A stretch of DNA of 64,000 bases from Flavobacteriaceae bacterium. Its GTDB lineage: Bacteria; Bacteroidota; Bacteroidia; Flavobacteriales; Flavobacteriaceae. Below the pieces are notes generated by a model. It saw nothing but the letters and a program-made list of their open reading frames with translations, did no database searches and was not told where the DNA came from. Below, piece after piece: positions 10,518 to 20,916 of the stretch; the first letter of the stretch is position 1; each line of letters opens with the position of its first letter. Position numbers and translations under genes: made by a program. The stretch is taken from assembly GCA_031277535.1 (NCBI GenBank), contig JAITMD010000021.1:124001-188000 (forward strand). Direction: 5' to 3'.

Positions 10518-10961
10518 TTAGGTGTTTATTTCCAAATCTTTGATATAATCTTCATGTTCATAAAAAAACATTTCAAAAGAAGTCATCTTTTCATTGAAAA
10601 AGTCATAGATGGTATCCCATGTAGCTTTATTATTAATGCAAACATGATCTAAGTTTACCCAAATACGACTGATAAGTTTTCCATTTTCTAAGTAGAAGTT
10701 TCTCTCAAAGATTGCCTCAGGTAAATAGTCTTCTAATAAAATTGTTTTTAGTGATTCTATTTTCTCATAGTAAATCTTGCGTTTCTCTTCATCTTTTGGT
10801 TCGATGTCTAATAGTACTTGAGCTTTTTTATTATCAGCATAAAATTTGAATGTCACATCTTTTATTTTTGTATTGTGTAACAACCATTTACGAGGATACG
10901 TATCAGCGAAAGTAATCCAAAATTCTTTTTTTATTCTCAGCGCTTCTTCTTTGCTATACAT
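10518..10961 (-). CDS. DUF4268 domain-containing protein
   Basis: 147 aa; KKEFWITFADTYPRKWLLHNTKIKDVTFKF. Confidence 0.75.
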   Translation of the reverse strand: MYSKEEALRIKKEFWITFADTYPRKWLLHNTKIKDVTFKFYADNKKAQVLLDIEPKDEEKRKIYYEKIESLKTILLEDYLPEAIFERNFYLENGKLISRIWVNLDHVCINNKATWDTIYDFFNEKMTSFEMFFYEHEDYIKDLEINT

Positions 10962-10995
10962 AGATAATGTTGTAAATTTAGTATGAGATTATTAA

Positions 10996-11670
10996 ATGAA
11001 TGACAAACTTATGACATTTGATTCTTTTTTACATAAGATTAGTGAAATTAAAAAAACGACTCCAGCAGGATTAAGGGCTCATCAAATGATGACACCTAAG
11101 GAGCGTATGCCGTTTTTGCAGGTAAATGAGTTTTTGGATAGGCAACCCAAAAAGTCTGCTGTAATGATGTTGTGCTATCCGAAGAATAATACAACTGCTG
11201 TTTTGCTGATTGAACGAGCAGTGTATAAAGGGGTGCACTCAGGACAAGTAGCTTTTCCTGGAGGGAAGTATGAGTTAGAAGATGTTGATTTAATGTACAC
11301 AGCACTTCGCGAAACAAATGAAGAAGTGGGGATATCGGCAGGAGCAATTGAGGTAATTAAGCCTTTTAGCCCAGTGTATGTACCACCCAGTAATTTTGTG
11401 ATTCAACCCTATTTAGGGATAGCTACAGTTACACCTACTATTATTCCTGCTTTGGATGAGGTTGCGAATATCATAGAGTTGCCATTAGAATTGTTGTTGG
11501 ACGATAGCATAGTAAAGCAAGTGCAGTTGAAAACAAGTTATGCAGAGCAAACAGTTGTACCCGCATTTATTTACAATAACTATACAATTTGGGGCGCTAC
11601 AGCAATGATGTTGAGTGAATTGAAAGTCACTTTGAAAGGGGTACTTGTTAACGAAGAAACATACTTATAA
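10996..11670 (+). CDS. NUDIX hydrolase, CoA pyrophosphatase type
   Basis: 224 aa; GGKYELEDVDLMYTALRETNEEVGI Nudix box, GQVAFPGG. Confidence 0.9.
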   Translation: MNDKLMTFDSFLHKISEIKKTTPAGLRAHQMMTPKERMPFLQVNEFLDRQPKKSAVMMLCYPKNNTTAVLLIERAVYKGVHSGQVAFPGGKYELEDVDLMYTALRETNEEVGISAGAIEVIKPFSPVYVPPSNFVIQPYLGIATVTPTIIPALDEVANIIELPLELLLDDSIVKQVQLKTSYAEQTVVPAFIYNNYTIWGATAMMLSELKVTLKGVLVNEETYL

Positions 11671-11782
11671 TCTTAGAAACATTATTTAATAAAGTAATCA
11701 TCTTTGTTGAATAAATGATAAAGTTTGATTTTATAATTGAGAATGTGGTAACTTTGCTCCCAGTTATAGTGGAAAATTAATT

Positions 11783-12616
11783 ATGGGATTATTTAAAAGA
11801 AATCCATTTGGACATATTTTGTTTATCAAAAAATGGATTATTAGGGTGTTTGGTTTTTCTACGCATCAACGTTTTAGAGGTTTTAATAATCTTCAAATAG
11901 AGGGATCAGAAGTATTGCGCAATTTGCCAGAACATAATGTGTTGTTTATTTCGAATCACCAAACATACTTTGCAGATGTGGTAGCTATGTACCATGTATT
12001 TAATGCAAGTTTGAAAGGAAGAGTTGACTCTATCAAGAATATTTTTTATATATGGAATCCGAAGTTGAATATCTATTATGTAGCAGCTTCAGAAACAATG
12101 AAGTCAGGCTGGTTGCCGCGTATTATGGCTTATGTAGGAGCTGTAACTGTAGATCGTACATGGCGTAGTAATGGTAAGGAGTTGGAACAACCGAAAGAGG
12201 TCAATAAAGATCAACAAGAAAATATTAAGTTGGCTTTAGATGATGGTTGGGTAATTACATTTCCACAAGGAACAACGAAATCTTTTAAGCCAATACGAAA
12301 AGGAACAGCACATATTATAAAAAATTATAAACCGATTGTTGTACCAATTGTTATTGATGGTTTTAGAAGGTCGTTTGATAAAAAGGGATTGCATCTAAAA
12401 AAGAAAGGTATTCTACAATCTATGGTTATAAAAGAGCCTTTAGATATTGATTATGAAAATGATACTATTGAGCAAATTGTAGAGAAAGTAGAAATGGCTA
12501 TTGAACAACATCCTTCTTTCTTGAAAGTATTGCCTGAAGAGTTTATTGAGCAAGAAAAAGAATTGAACGAGAAAAGAACGTTCGAATATTATAAAAAAGA
12601 CGAGAACAAGTTTTAA
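11783..12616 (+). CDS. 1-acyl-sn-glycerol-3-phosphate acyltransferase family
   Basis: 277 aa; NHQTYFADV (HX4D), FPQGTTK motif. Confidence 0.88.
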   Translation: MGLFKRNPFGHILFIKKWIIRVFGFSTHQRFRGFNNLQIEGSEVLRNLPEHNVLFISNHQTYFADVVAMYHVFNASLKGRVDSIKNIFYIWNPKLNIYYVAASETMKSGWLPRIMAYVGAVTVDRTWRSNGKELEQPKEVNKDQQENIKLALDDGWVITFPQGTTKSFKPIRKGTAHIIKNYKPIVVPIVIDGFRRSFDKKGLHLKKKGILQSMVIKEPLDIDYENDTIEQIVEKVEMAIEQHPSFLKVLPEEFIEQEKELNEKRTFEYYKKDENKF

Positions 12617-12622
12617 AAGTTA

Positions 12623-12664
12623 TAAAAAAATAAGCTACTCCTAAAGAGTAGCTTATTTTTTTAT
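12623..12664. terminator. Bidirectional intrinsic terminator
   Basis: AAAAAAATAAGCTACTC-CTAAA-GAGTAGCTTATTTTTTT. Confidence 0.85.
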
Positions 12665-12673
12665 AGGTTGATA

Positions 12674-13204
12674 TTATAGAGAAAGTACTTTATTCATAAA
12701 CTCTTCTACTTCTTTAGAGTCATAATCAACACCACCTACAATACGTTGAATCATATTTCCCTTTTTGTCAAAAATTACAGTTGTTGGGATAGATGTACCT
12801 AAGTAGGTAGAAGGGATAGCTCCACTTGGTATATATACTGGCAGACTTAATCCCTTTTTATCCATAAAGGCTTTTGCTTTTTCATATTTTCCATCGATAT
12901 CAACCAATAAAAAGACAACATTCTTTTTAGCCATTTTATCTTTTAAAGCTTGGATTGATGGCATTTCTTGAATACACGGACCACACCAAGTTGCCCAAAA
13001 GTTTACAAAAACGACTTTACCTTTTAAAGAGCTCAGAGTTACTTTTTTTCCATTAGCATCTATAAAGGTAGCGTCTGTATTGCTTGTTGTTATTGTTGAT
13101 GTCTCTTGTTTTGTTGCTTTTTGTGCCCAAGTTGTCGTATTAAAAGAGATAGTGAAAACAGTTAAACATAAAACTGTTTTTAGTATGTTCTGTATTTTTT
13201 TCAT
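12674..13204 (-). CDS. TlpA-family thioredoxin-like protein
   Basis: FVNFWATWCGPCIQEMPSIQ active site; start chosen at MKKIQNILK. Confidence 0.9.
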   Translation of the reverse strand: MKKIQNILKTVLCLTVFTISFNTTTWAQKATKQETSTITTSNTDATFIDANGKKVTLSSLKGKVVFVNFWATWCGPCIQEMPSIQALKDKMAKKNVVFLLVDIDGKYEKAKAFMDKKGLSLPVYIPSGAIPSTYLGTSIPTTVIFDKKGNMIQRIVGGVDYDSKEVEEFMNKVLSL

Positions 13205-13535
13205 GTGTATTAATATTTTTGTGAATAGAATATTAGTTTTTGAACTCCTTAAAAAAGAGCACAAAATAGTTACAGCTTATTGTACAACAGGTACAAAAGC
13301 TACTGTTTTTAATTAATTTATTGGAATTAAATAAGTAGTGCTTGTTTGTTTCTTAAGTTTATTTGTATTGTGTACTTATAGAGTAGTCGTATGGATGATG
13401 AATGACTTTCTGTCAAATGGATTGATAGAAAGGGTATGGAACTCTGTAAGTTATTATGATAAATGAAGCTGTTGAATGTACATTATAAGATAACGTTAAT
13501 TCAACCAAGCACTTGATAGAATTTGTTGCAAACAA

Positions 13536-13964
13536 TCAAATTCTGAAGTTTTCGTACTGAATGAAAAGAGGTATAGTCCTCTGGTGTGCATTTGTACTCT
13601 TGTATAAAGGGTGATTGGTTGACTTTCGAATAATTCTATAGGCTGTCCATAGAAAGAGAATAGTAGGTAAAAGTAAAGCGACCCAAGGATTATTGAATTC
13701 AAAACCTGCTTTTTGAATCACAAAATCACTATCGTCTAAACTCATGTACTTCTGACACATTTTTGCTGTGACAGTTGTTTGTCTTTCAGATTTAGACGAA
13801 TCAACTGGATGATGCTCTGTATTCTCTTTTTCGTCAAGTATATGATTAATGGTTGTCTGTATAGAACAAGAAGCAAATACAATCCACAGCGCACAGAAAA
13901 CAAGAATACCTTGTTGTGCTTTTTTTAGAATGGTATGTATGGTTTTATTTATCATATAGAACAA
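13536..13964 (-). CDS. Hypothetical membrane/lipoprotein-like protein
   Basis: 142 aa; N-terminal FASC lipobox-like signal and a central TM segment. Confidence 0.5.
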   Translation of the reverse strand: MFYMINKTIHTILKKAQQGILVFCALWIVFASCSIQTTINHILDEKENTEHHPVDSSKSERQTTVTAKMCQKYMSLDDSDFVIQKAGFEFNNPWVALLLPTILFLWTAYRIIRKSTNHPLYKSTNAHQRTIPLFIQYENFRI

Positions 13965-14257
13965 ACTTATAGTATTTCAGTTTTAATTACAAGTTTTTCT
14001 TTTATTGTAACTTAATTATAACGGATTGTGTGTTTGGAATAATGAGATATGAGATTTTTTATATCTTTTTTAGCAAGGATATTTTACTTTTCAATCTATC
14101 AATGATCTCTTTTAAATCAAGAGATTCTTGTTTTTATTTGTTAAAAAAGTGTTTAATGAGTAGAGAAGATTAGAAAAAAATAATAGGTATTCTTATATTT
14201 ATGGTATAGAATTTGAGATATATATTATACAAACCAATTAATCTAAAACAAACAGAT

Positions 14258-14977
14258 ATGAAAAAAGTATTAAGTATACTACTTGTAGTATTCACATTAG
14301 GGATGTTAACAAGTTGTAGTAATGATGATGAGAATAATTACTATGTAAATGTTGGAGGCTTTACTATGGTAAACGCCTATACGGGAGATGATGCTGTGCA
14401 ATATTTTGCGAATGGTAATCCGCTTCAGGGGTATAGTACTCCTTTAGTTTATAAAAATTTTGGTTTTGCAAAGTTGTATTCAGGTAATAGAAGTATTCTT
14501 ATTAGAGGAATGCGCTCAAATGAAAGAATTGCAGCTTCTAATTTAAGAGTAGATAACAATAGATTCTATTCTTCTTTTATAGGAGGTACAAAAGAAAATA
14601 CAATTCACTTTACTACTGAGGATAGAGTTACAGAGGTTAGTCTATTAGATGCTACTAATTTATGTGGTGTACGTTTCTTTAATTTAAGTGCTGATGCAGG
14701 AAAATTCTCTTTAAAGTTTGATGAAGAAGCTATAAAACCTGTTTTTAAAGATAGAGTTGCAGACTCACAAGCTACAGCTCCAAAAAGTCAAGTTTTTGTA
14801 CCTGTTGAGGCAAAAACATATAAATTATCTATTTTAGATCAAAACAATACTGTTATTGCTACAAAAGAAGGGGTGACATTAGCAAAAGGAGCTTCTTATT
14901 CTATCTTTTTGATAGGAACCAAAACAATGGTAAATAAAGAATATTATATCGGGGTGCTCAAACAACCTGTTAATTAA
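14258..14977 (+). CDS. DUF4397-like lipoprotein
   Basis: Signal peptide MKKVLSILLVVFTLGMLTSC; ORF extends from 14213 but 14258 is the likelier start. Confidence 0.7.
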   Translation: MKKVLSILLVVFTLGMLTSCSNDDENNYYVNVGGFTMVNAYTGDDAVQYFANGNPLQGYSTPLVYKNFGFAKLYSGNRSILIRGMRSNERIAASNLRVDNNRFYSSFIGGTKENTIHFTTEDRVTEVSLLDATNLCGVRFFNLSADAGKFSLKFDEEAIKPVFKDRVADSQATAPKSQVFVPVEAKTYKLSILDQNNTVIATKEGVTLAKGASYSIFLIGTKTMVNKEYYIGVLKQPVN

Positions 14978-15015
14978 TATAAGATTTTCATAGTTCATAA
15001 TTTTTAGTTGATTTA

Positions 15016-15052
15016 ACGTGCTATCTGCTCCAACAGATAGCACGTTTTTTTT
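15016..15052 (+). terminator. Intrinsic terminator
   Basis: ACGTGCTATCTG-CTCCAA-CAGATAGCACGTTTTTTTT. Confidence 0.85.
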
Positions 15053-15126
15053 GTTTTATTTGTAAAGCGATGAGTTTAGTAAACAGATTGTGATATATTT
15101 GTTTGTACCACATAAATAGTATAGTT

Positions 15127-15705
15127 ATGACAAGTGAATTTAGGAATGAAGTAGTTGTGAGTAGTGAGCTTCCAAAAATAGAAGAGATTACTTATACTGC
15201 TTTGGATAAACAATATCGAAAAGTAGTATTTTATCAATCGTTGATTACTGTCTTTTTGTTTATTGGAATGGGTAGTATTCCTACATTTTACACCTTTGAA
15301 AACGAAGGACTTGTTTTTTTGAATGACAAAAGTTTATTTATACTCTTAGGATTTGGAGTATTGGCTATTTGCCTCTTTATTATTAATATGTTGAGTGTAA
15401 ATTGCAAGGGATATGCTGTACGTCAACATGATTTGGTATACAAGAGTGGAGTAATAAGTAAGTCTATTACCATTATTCCTTATAACAGAGTACAGCATTT
15501 AGAACTATATGAAGGAGCTATCTCTCGTATCTTCCATTTATGTCGATTAGAATTGTTTACAGCAGGAGGTTCAATGGGCGACTTAAAAATACCTGGACTA
15601 AGCAAAGAAGAAGCAGAACGCATTAAAACATTTATAGTTGCGAAAGTACAACCTTTGCAAACAGAAGAGAAGGAAGAAGAAAACAAAGATCAAACTGTAT
15701 TATAG
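15127..15705 (+). CDS. PH domain-containing membrane protein (YdbS-like)
   Basis: Two TM segments, bPH2-like ITIIPYNRVQHLELYEGAISRIFHLCRLELFTAGG. Confidence 0.8.
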   Translation: MTSEFRNEVVVSSELPKIEEITYTALDKQYRKVVFYQSLITVFLFIGMGSIPTFYTFENEGLVFLNDKSLFILLGFGVLAICLFIINMLSVNCKGYAVRQHDLVYKSGVISKSITIIPYNRVQHLELYEGAISRIFHLCRLELFTAGGSMGDLKIPGLSKEEAERIKTFIVAKVQPLQTEEKEEENKDQTVL

Positions 15706-15706
15706 A

Positions 15707-17185
15707 ATGAATTTCTATCAACCTCAACGTCAAGCTGCAATAGGCATAATTGTCAATTTCTTATATAGTGTACAAAAGTTTGCCAGAGCTTTTATTCCTT
15801 TAATCTTGTTTTTTTTGTTCAAACAAGATGCAACAAAGTTTGAAAAAAATATAGTTGTTTTTGTCATTGTCCTGATTTTATTATTTGTAACATCTTACCT
15901 CAATTATAGGTATTTCACGTTCTATATAGATAAAGAAACACAAGCGTTTATTATTAATAAAGGTTTTATCAATAAAAAGAGAATTACAATACAACTTAAT
16001 AGAATACAGCAAGTGAATATTTACCAATCTTTTATCAATAAGTTGGTAGGTATTTATACGATCGAAGTAGACTCTGCAGGGAGTAATGATAAAGAAGGTA
16101 TTATTCGATCTGTTTCTAAAGAGATGGCAGACGAATTAAAACAGGTATTGTTAGCACATCACAATGATAAGAGTAATGCTGGAGATGAAAATGAAACGAT
16201 ACCTATTAGTAAAGAATATGGTATAAGTATTCTTACCTTGATGAAAGTAGGCGTTACCTCAAATTATCTTTATACAATAGGGGTATTGTTTTTATTTGTC
16301 AATACTTTAATAAATGAAGTGAGTAAATTGTTTAATAAAGAATTGGATGGCGAGGCTATAGATCTATTTATTGAAAAAGACTTAACGATTGTATTTGGTG
16401 TTTTATTAATCTGTAGTTTCTTTTTACTTGTTTTTATAGTTAATATCTGTCGTACGTTGTTGAAGTTTTACAATTATAAAATAAAAGTAGAACAGCAAAC
16501 TTTATTACTTTCTCATGGTTTATTAGCTACTCGAAGTACTTTGATTAAACCCAATCGAGTACAAAAGGTTGTTATAGAGCAAAATTACTTTCAGAAGCTG
16601 TGGAATATATGCAATTTTAAGATTAATCAGGTTGCAGAGAATACTGCTATTCAAAAGAAAGCCGCAATGGAAATACCTGGTTGTTCAACAGAGGAAAAGA
16701 ATGCTTTTTTCCGTCTTATTTTTGATAAAGATTTATTGATTGAAGGACAAGAACTAAAACACAACTACAGATATTTTGGTTTTCGTTTTTTTATCGGAGT
16801 TTGTTTACCCGTATCCTTGTTTGTTCTGTTGTTTAGAGAAACATTTACACTACAGGAAGTAATAAGTATGTCAATAGGATATACTCTATTGGTAACCGCA
16901 TTAATTTATCGTCTGTATCGAGTAGGAAGATTAATTGTCAACAATGATTTTATTATGATACGCAAAGGGATTTGGGATGTGAGTTATACTGTATTTGAAT
17001 CGCATAAAATACAAAAGTTGGTATTGCATCAATTGTTTTGGCAACGCCATGCCAATGTAGGTAGTATCAGTATTTATACTGCTGGAGGAATCTTGAATTT
17101 TAGTACAACAGATTACAGACAATTGAAAGAGTTTTCAAACAAATGGTTATACCATTTAGAACGAGAAAACATTCCTTGGATGTAA
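15707..17185 (+). CDS. PH domain-containing membrane protein (YdbT-like)
   Basis: Three bPH2-like repeats with NRIQQVNIYQSF / NRVQKVVIEQNYFQKLW / HKIQKLVLHQLFWQR. Confidence 0.8.
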   Translation: MNFYQPQRQAAIGIIVNFLYSVQKFARAFIPLILFFLFKQDATKFEKNIVVFVIVLILLFVTSYLNYRYFTFYIDKETQAFIINKGFINKKRITIQLNRIQQVNIYQSFINKLVGIYTIEVDSAGSNDKEGIIRSVSKEMADELKQVLLAHHNDKSNAGDENETIPISKEYGISILTLMKVGVTSNYLYTIGVLFLFVNTLINEVSKLFNKELDGEAIDLFIEKDLTIVFGVLLICSFFLLVFIVNICRTLLKFYNYKIKVEQQTLLLSHGLLATRSTLIKPNRVQKVVIEQNYFQKLWNICNFKINQVAENTAIQKKAAMEIPGCSTEEKNAFFRLIFDKDLLIEGQELKHNYRYFGFRFFIGVCLPVSLFVLLFRETFTLQEVISMSIGYTLLVTALIYRLYRVGRLIVNNDFIMIRKGIWDVSYTVFESHKIQKLVLHQLFWQRHANVGSISIYTAGGILNFSTTDYRQLKEFSNKWLYHLERENIPWM

Positions 17186-17207
17186 TTGATATCTATATGT
17201 TATAACA

Positions 17208-17242
17208 AAGCCTCAATGAATATTTTATTGAGGCTTTGTTTT
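17208..17242. terminator. Intrinsic terminator
   Basis: AAAGCCTCAATgaatattttATTGAGGCTTTGTTTTT. Confidence 0.75.
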
Positions 17243-17664
17243 TATAAAGAAGTATGTTCAGCACGTTGTTTTAGAGCTTCATTCATTGCTACAAAGCCTT
17301 GATACGTTTCTGTTTTGAGTTTTTGTTTTAATAAAGGAACTAAAAGACCAGAGAATTCTTCACTATGTACAAATTCACAAGTTTGCTCATCTATTTCATT
17401 TATTTCATAGCGATGAAGTCCATCAAATACTCCTTTAAACCATAAAGTACCCAACCATGCAAAATGTTTGTTGTATTGTTTGGTTTGTACAATAGGTTTA
17501 AATTTCATTGTACCTATATCTACTTGGAGTTGTTGTCCAATGTGAGGCACACCTTTGATACTACGAATAAAGGGATTCCATTCAGCATACGCTTTAAAGT
17601 CCATTAATATTTGCCAAACAGTAGAAGCGTTGGCTTGAATCAATATAGAAGATGTAATTTTCAT
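17242..17664 (-). CDS. SRPBCC/START-like domain protein
   Basis: 140 aa; ANASTVWQILMDFKAYAEWNPFI. Confidence 0.8.
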   Translation of the reverse strand: MKITSSILIQANASTVWQILMDFKAYAEWNPFIRSIKGVPHIGQQLQVDIGTMKFKPIVQTKQYNKHFAWLGTLWFKGVFDGLHRYEINEIDEQTCEFVHSEEFSGLLVPLLKQKLKTETYQGFVAMNEALKQRAEHTSL

Positions 17665-17743
17665 TTTTCTTTGTTTTTGTATAGCACAAAGATTGATGTT
17701 TTAAGACACTTTCCTCTTGACAAAAATCAAGAAAACACAGCAG

Positions 17744-18316
17744 CTATTTTTTTTCAATACTCTTCTTTCTTAGTCTACTCAATGTTTCAGGGGTAACGCC
17801 AATGATAGAGGCAATGTATTGATGAGGTACTTCATTAAAGAGATAACCGAAATAGGTCATAAAATGCAAGTAACGCTCTTCACTATTTAAAGCAATAAAA
17901 TTGTAGATGCGCTGTTCCATTTGTTCAAAACAATGACCAATAAAATGTCTTTCTTTTTCGGGCCAATGCTTGATGTGTTGGTATAAGATATTGTAATCTT
18001 TGATTTTTATCTCATATACCACAAGATCTGATAATGCCTCTAAGTTCCATTTTGTTTTGTTGCCAAATAACCAAGCGCCTAAATCAGTAACAAAGTAATT
18101 AGGTATACATATCCATTGAGTAATCTCTTTGCCCTCATGATTGGCATAGGCTCGAATGTAACCTTTTACCAAGAAGTAGAGCGATTGGCAAGTCGTGTCT
18201 TGGTGTACCAAGATTGTTTGCTTGGTATATTTCTTTTCTTCAAAATAAGTAGCTGCAAATTCTGCTTCAGCAGCAGTTAATTGCAACATCTGTTGTAAGG
18301 ATAACTGTAAAGACAT
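17744..18316 (-). CDS. Crp/Fnr-family transcriptional regulator
   Basis: 190 aa; cNMP-binding fold and VPHQYIASIIGVTPETLSRLRKK HTH. Confidence 0.85.
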   Translation of the reverse strand: MSLQLSLQQMLQLTAAEAEFAATYFEEKKYTKQTILVHQDTTCQSLYFLVKGYIRAYANHEGKEITQWICIPNYFVTDLGAWLFGNKTKWNLEALSDLVVYEIKIKDYNILYQHIKHWPEKERHFIGHCFEQMEQRIYNFIALNSEERYLHFMTYFGYLFNEVPHQYIASIIGVTPETLSRLRKKSIEKK

Positions 18317-18362
18317 AAGGCTAATATAAAAAAAAACGCCTTGTGAAAAGGCGTTTTTATCA

Positions 18363-19121
18363 TTAGTTTGTTTCAGACGTAGCTTGTGTTGTCGTAATTT
18401 TTTGTTCTTCAGCTTTACGCTCTTTAATAAACTCTCCTAAATCTTTACCATATTTGTTCTTTAAGATTTGAGGTGTCAAAGAGTTGTAAATAGTATCTAA
18501 ATATTTGATATTTCGATCATATAATTCTGTTAGAGCAATATAAGGCGAAACATCAGCATCTTTATGTACTACTGCAAAGTTCACAGCATTTAAGTATCTT
18601 CTGGCCAATAGTTTTCTGTTAACCGCTAATAAACTATCTTTTTTTGCCATGTTGTTTGCTTTTTCTGCATTGAAAATTTCAACAATCAAGTCATTTTGTT
18701 TATCAACTATTAAGGTACGAGATTTAATGTATTCATTAAATAAATCGTTGTTTTTAGAACCTGTAACTTTAGCATCTTTATAAAAACCTGCTAAGGTAGT
18801 ATTGATTGTCATTTCACCTGGTTCAGCAAAAAACATCAATTGATTGTCAATTGATTTAGATTGACCTCTATCCAAAGTTAAAAAGAATACTTCTGGCGAA
18901 TCAATATTTAATTTGAAATTAAAGTTTGAATCAGTCCCATTAACAACTATTGAGTCAACAATAGCATATACTGTATCTTTTACTTGATGCAAGTACAATT
19001 TACCTTGTTTTAGTCCATCTACTTTTCCTGTAACGGTTAGATTTCCAGTTTTAGAATCTTTGTTACAAGAAGTAAATAATGCACCACCTGCAATTAAAAG
19101 AGCAAAAATAAGTTTCTTCAT
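18363..19121 (-). CDS. DUF4369 domain-containing lipoprotein
   Basis: 252 aa; ALLIAGGALFTSC lipobox; KTGNLTVTGKVDGLKQGKLYLHQVKD. Confidence 0.8.
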   Translation of the reverse strand: MKKLIFALLIAGGALFTSCNKDSKTGNLTVTGKVDGLKQGKLYLHQVKDTVYAIVDSIVVNGTDSNFNFKLNIDSPEVFFLTLDRGQSKSIDNQLMFFAEPGEMTINTTLAGFYKDAKVTGSKNNDLFNEYIKSRTLIVDKQNDLIVEIFNAEKANNMAKKDSLLAVNRKLLARRYLNAVNFAVVHKDADVSPYIALTELYDRNIKYLDTIYNSLTPQILKNKYGKDLGEFIKERKAEEQKITTTQATSETN

Positions 19122-19126
19122 ATGTA

Positions 19127-19450
19127 TTATTTGAATAGGTCTAATCCTGGAATATTTGGCATTCCATCTTTTGCAGCAACAGCTAATTCTGCTTCGTTTA
19201 TATTTGTTGCTTTTTCAATGGCGCGGTTCAAGACCATTACCAAATAATCTTCCAACTGTTCTTTGTCTTCCATTAAATCATCAGCAATAGTAATTGAGCG
19301 GATTGTTCTATTAGCAGTAAGTGTTACTTGCAATAGTCCATCATTACTTTTGTCATCGATTAGTACAGTGTCTAATCTCTTCTTTGTTTCTTCAATTTTA
19401 GCTTGGGTTTCTTGTAATTTACCCATCATTCCCATTAGGTCGCCAAACAT
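19127..19450 (-). CDS. YbaB/EbfC nucleoid-associated protein
   Basis: [27 protein letters not shown]; start chosen at 19450 within the ORF. Confidence 0.88.
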   Translation of the reverse strand: MFGDLMGMMGKLQETQAKIEETKKRLDTVLIDDKSNDGLLQVTLTANRTIRSITIADDLMEDKEQLEDYLVMVLNRAIEKATNINEAELAVAAKDGMPNIPGLDLFK

Positions 19451-19639
19451 AATTAATCGTTTAATTGTTTTCAATAGCAAATGTATTAAAATCTTTGAAG
19501 TTTTATATACCTTAATTTGCTTGTGTAATAGGTTTAAATGCAAAGGACATGCCAAAACTTAATCTACATCAAGTGTAGATAAGCGTAAGAGGTGTTATTT
19601 TTGTAAAACAGAATGAAATAATAATCCAAATCCATAGCT

Positions 19640-19957
19640 ATGAAAGAAGAATTCGTAAATTTAGAAGTGAATAAAAATGTTGATACCAAAAGATTTGAAT
19701 TAACAGTAGATGGTTATACCGCTTTTATAGATTATGCAGAAGAAGGTAATATCATTAAGCTAATCCATACTGAGAGTCCAGAAGAGTTGGCAGGTAGAGG
19801 TGTGGCAACAGCTTTGATAGAAAAGAGCTTGATGTATATAGAAGAAAACAACTATCAATTGTTCCCTTTATGTCCATTGGTGTATGCTTATATTAAACGT
19901 CATCCAGAGTGGAAAAGAGTGGTATCAATAGATTTTCCTGCTTACGATAAACTTTAA
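19640..19957 (+). CDS. GNAT-like N-acetyltransferase (YjdJ/Gtn-type)
   Basis: ELAGRGVATALIEKSLMYIEENNYQLFPLCPLVYAYIKRHPEW. Confidence 0.85.
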   Translation: MKEEFVNLEVNKNVDTKRFELTVDGYTAFIDYAEEGNIIKLIHTESPEELAGRGVATALIEKSLMYIEENNYQLFPLCPLVYAYIKRHPEWKRVVSIDFPAYDKL

Positions 19958-19969
19958 TACCCAAATAGA

Positions 19970-20500
19970 ATGAAGATAATAGGATTTGCAGCAAGTACAT
20001 CAAGTAGCTCTATTAATAAGAAATTAGTTGAGTATAGTGCTTCATTTTTAACAGAAGGTGAGGTCGAAGTCATTGATCTAAATGATTATAAAGTACCTAC
20101 TTTCTCAGTAGATGAGGAGAAAAATGGTTTTCCTGATGGAGCAAAGCGTTTCTTAGAGAAGATAAAAGAGTCTGATGCTATTATTTGCTCTATGTCTGAA
20201 CACAATCGCAATTGGACAGCTGCATTTAAAAGTTTGTTTGATTGGTGCTCTCGTATAGAGTTAAAGTTATTTCAAGAAAAATCAATGTTTGTCATGTCAA
20301 CTTCTCCTGGAGGGTATGGAGGACAAAATTCACTGAATATCGCTAAGACAGTATTTCCAGCTTTTGGAGGACAGATTAAAGATACTTTTGCACTACCTAA
20401 GTTTTACGAAAACTTTGATGAGGTGAATGGTATCATTAACACAAAGCTTGACGAAGAACTAAAAGAAAAACTAAAGAAGTTTAGAAGTGAACTTCACTAA
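19970..20500 (+). CDS. NADPH-dependent FMN reductase
   Basis: GFAASTSSSSINKKLVEY; SMSEHNRNWTAAFKSLFDW. Confidence 0.88.
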   Translation: MKIIGFAASTSSSSINKKLVEYSASFLTEGEVEVIDLNDYKVPTFSVDEEKNGFPDGAKRFLEKIKESDAIICSMSEHNRNWTAAFKSLFDWCSRIELKLFQEKSMFVMSTSPGGYGGQNSLNIAKTVFPAFGGQIKDTFALPKFYENFDEVNGIINTKLDEELKEKLKKFRSELH

Positions 20501-20526
20501 ATTAAATAATTATATAATTCATATAG

Positions 20527-20562
20527 AAAAGGTTAGATAAAAAATTATCTAACCTTTTTTTG
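20527..20562 (+). terminator. Intrinsic terminator
   Basis: AAAAGGTTAGATAA-aaaa-TTATCTAACCTTTTTTT. Confidence 0.85.
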
Positions 20563-20814
20563 TTTTTATAGCGATTAAACTCCTTTTTGCAGCTATTAAA
20601 ATGACTATGAGAAGTCTTTTTTTGCTGATTACTACTTTATTTCCCTTTTGTAAAGCTAAATTTTAAAAAAAATACTACTTTTTTTGAGTCAACTAAATGA
20701 TTTTTATATCATAAGTAGTTGTTTTTTAGTTGTTTGAGTGTTTTTTATTTATTTCGGTTACATTTTTAGACAGGCTATCACCTCAGTATTTACCGTACTT
20801 ATGCGTGAATTGTT

Positions 20815-20916
20815 CGACAATTGTAGGACAATACGTCGAGTTTAGTGCAGTAGAGAAGGTGTTTGTCCAAGGATTGTCCTTTTACTGTCCTCGTATTGTC
20901 CTTCTATTGTCCTCTA
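20815..20916. repeat. 11-bp-phased (A)TTGTCC/GGACAA motif array in opposing orientation
   Basis: CGACAATTGTA GGACAATACGT then TTTGTCCAAGG ATTGTCCTTTT ACTGTCCTCGT ATTGTCCTTCT ATTGTCCTCTA. Confidence 0.8.

Noticed and set aside
15480-17122. Two related PH-domain membrane genes considered as a novel system
   Set aside because: Looks like the widespread YdbS/YdbT pair.
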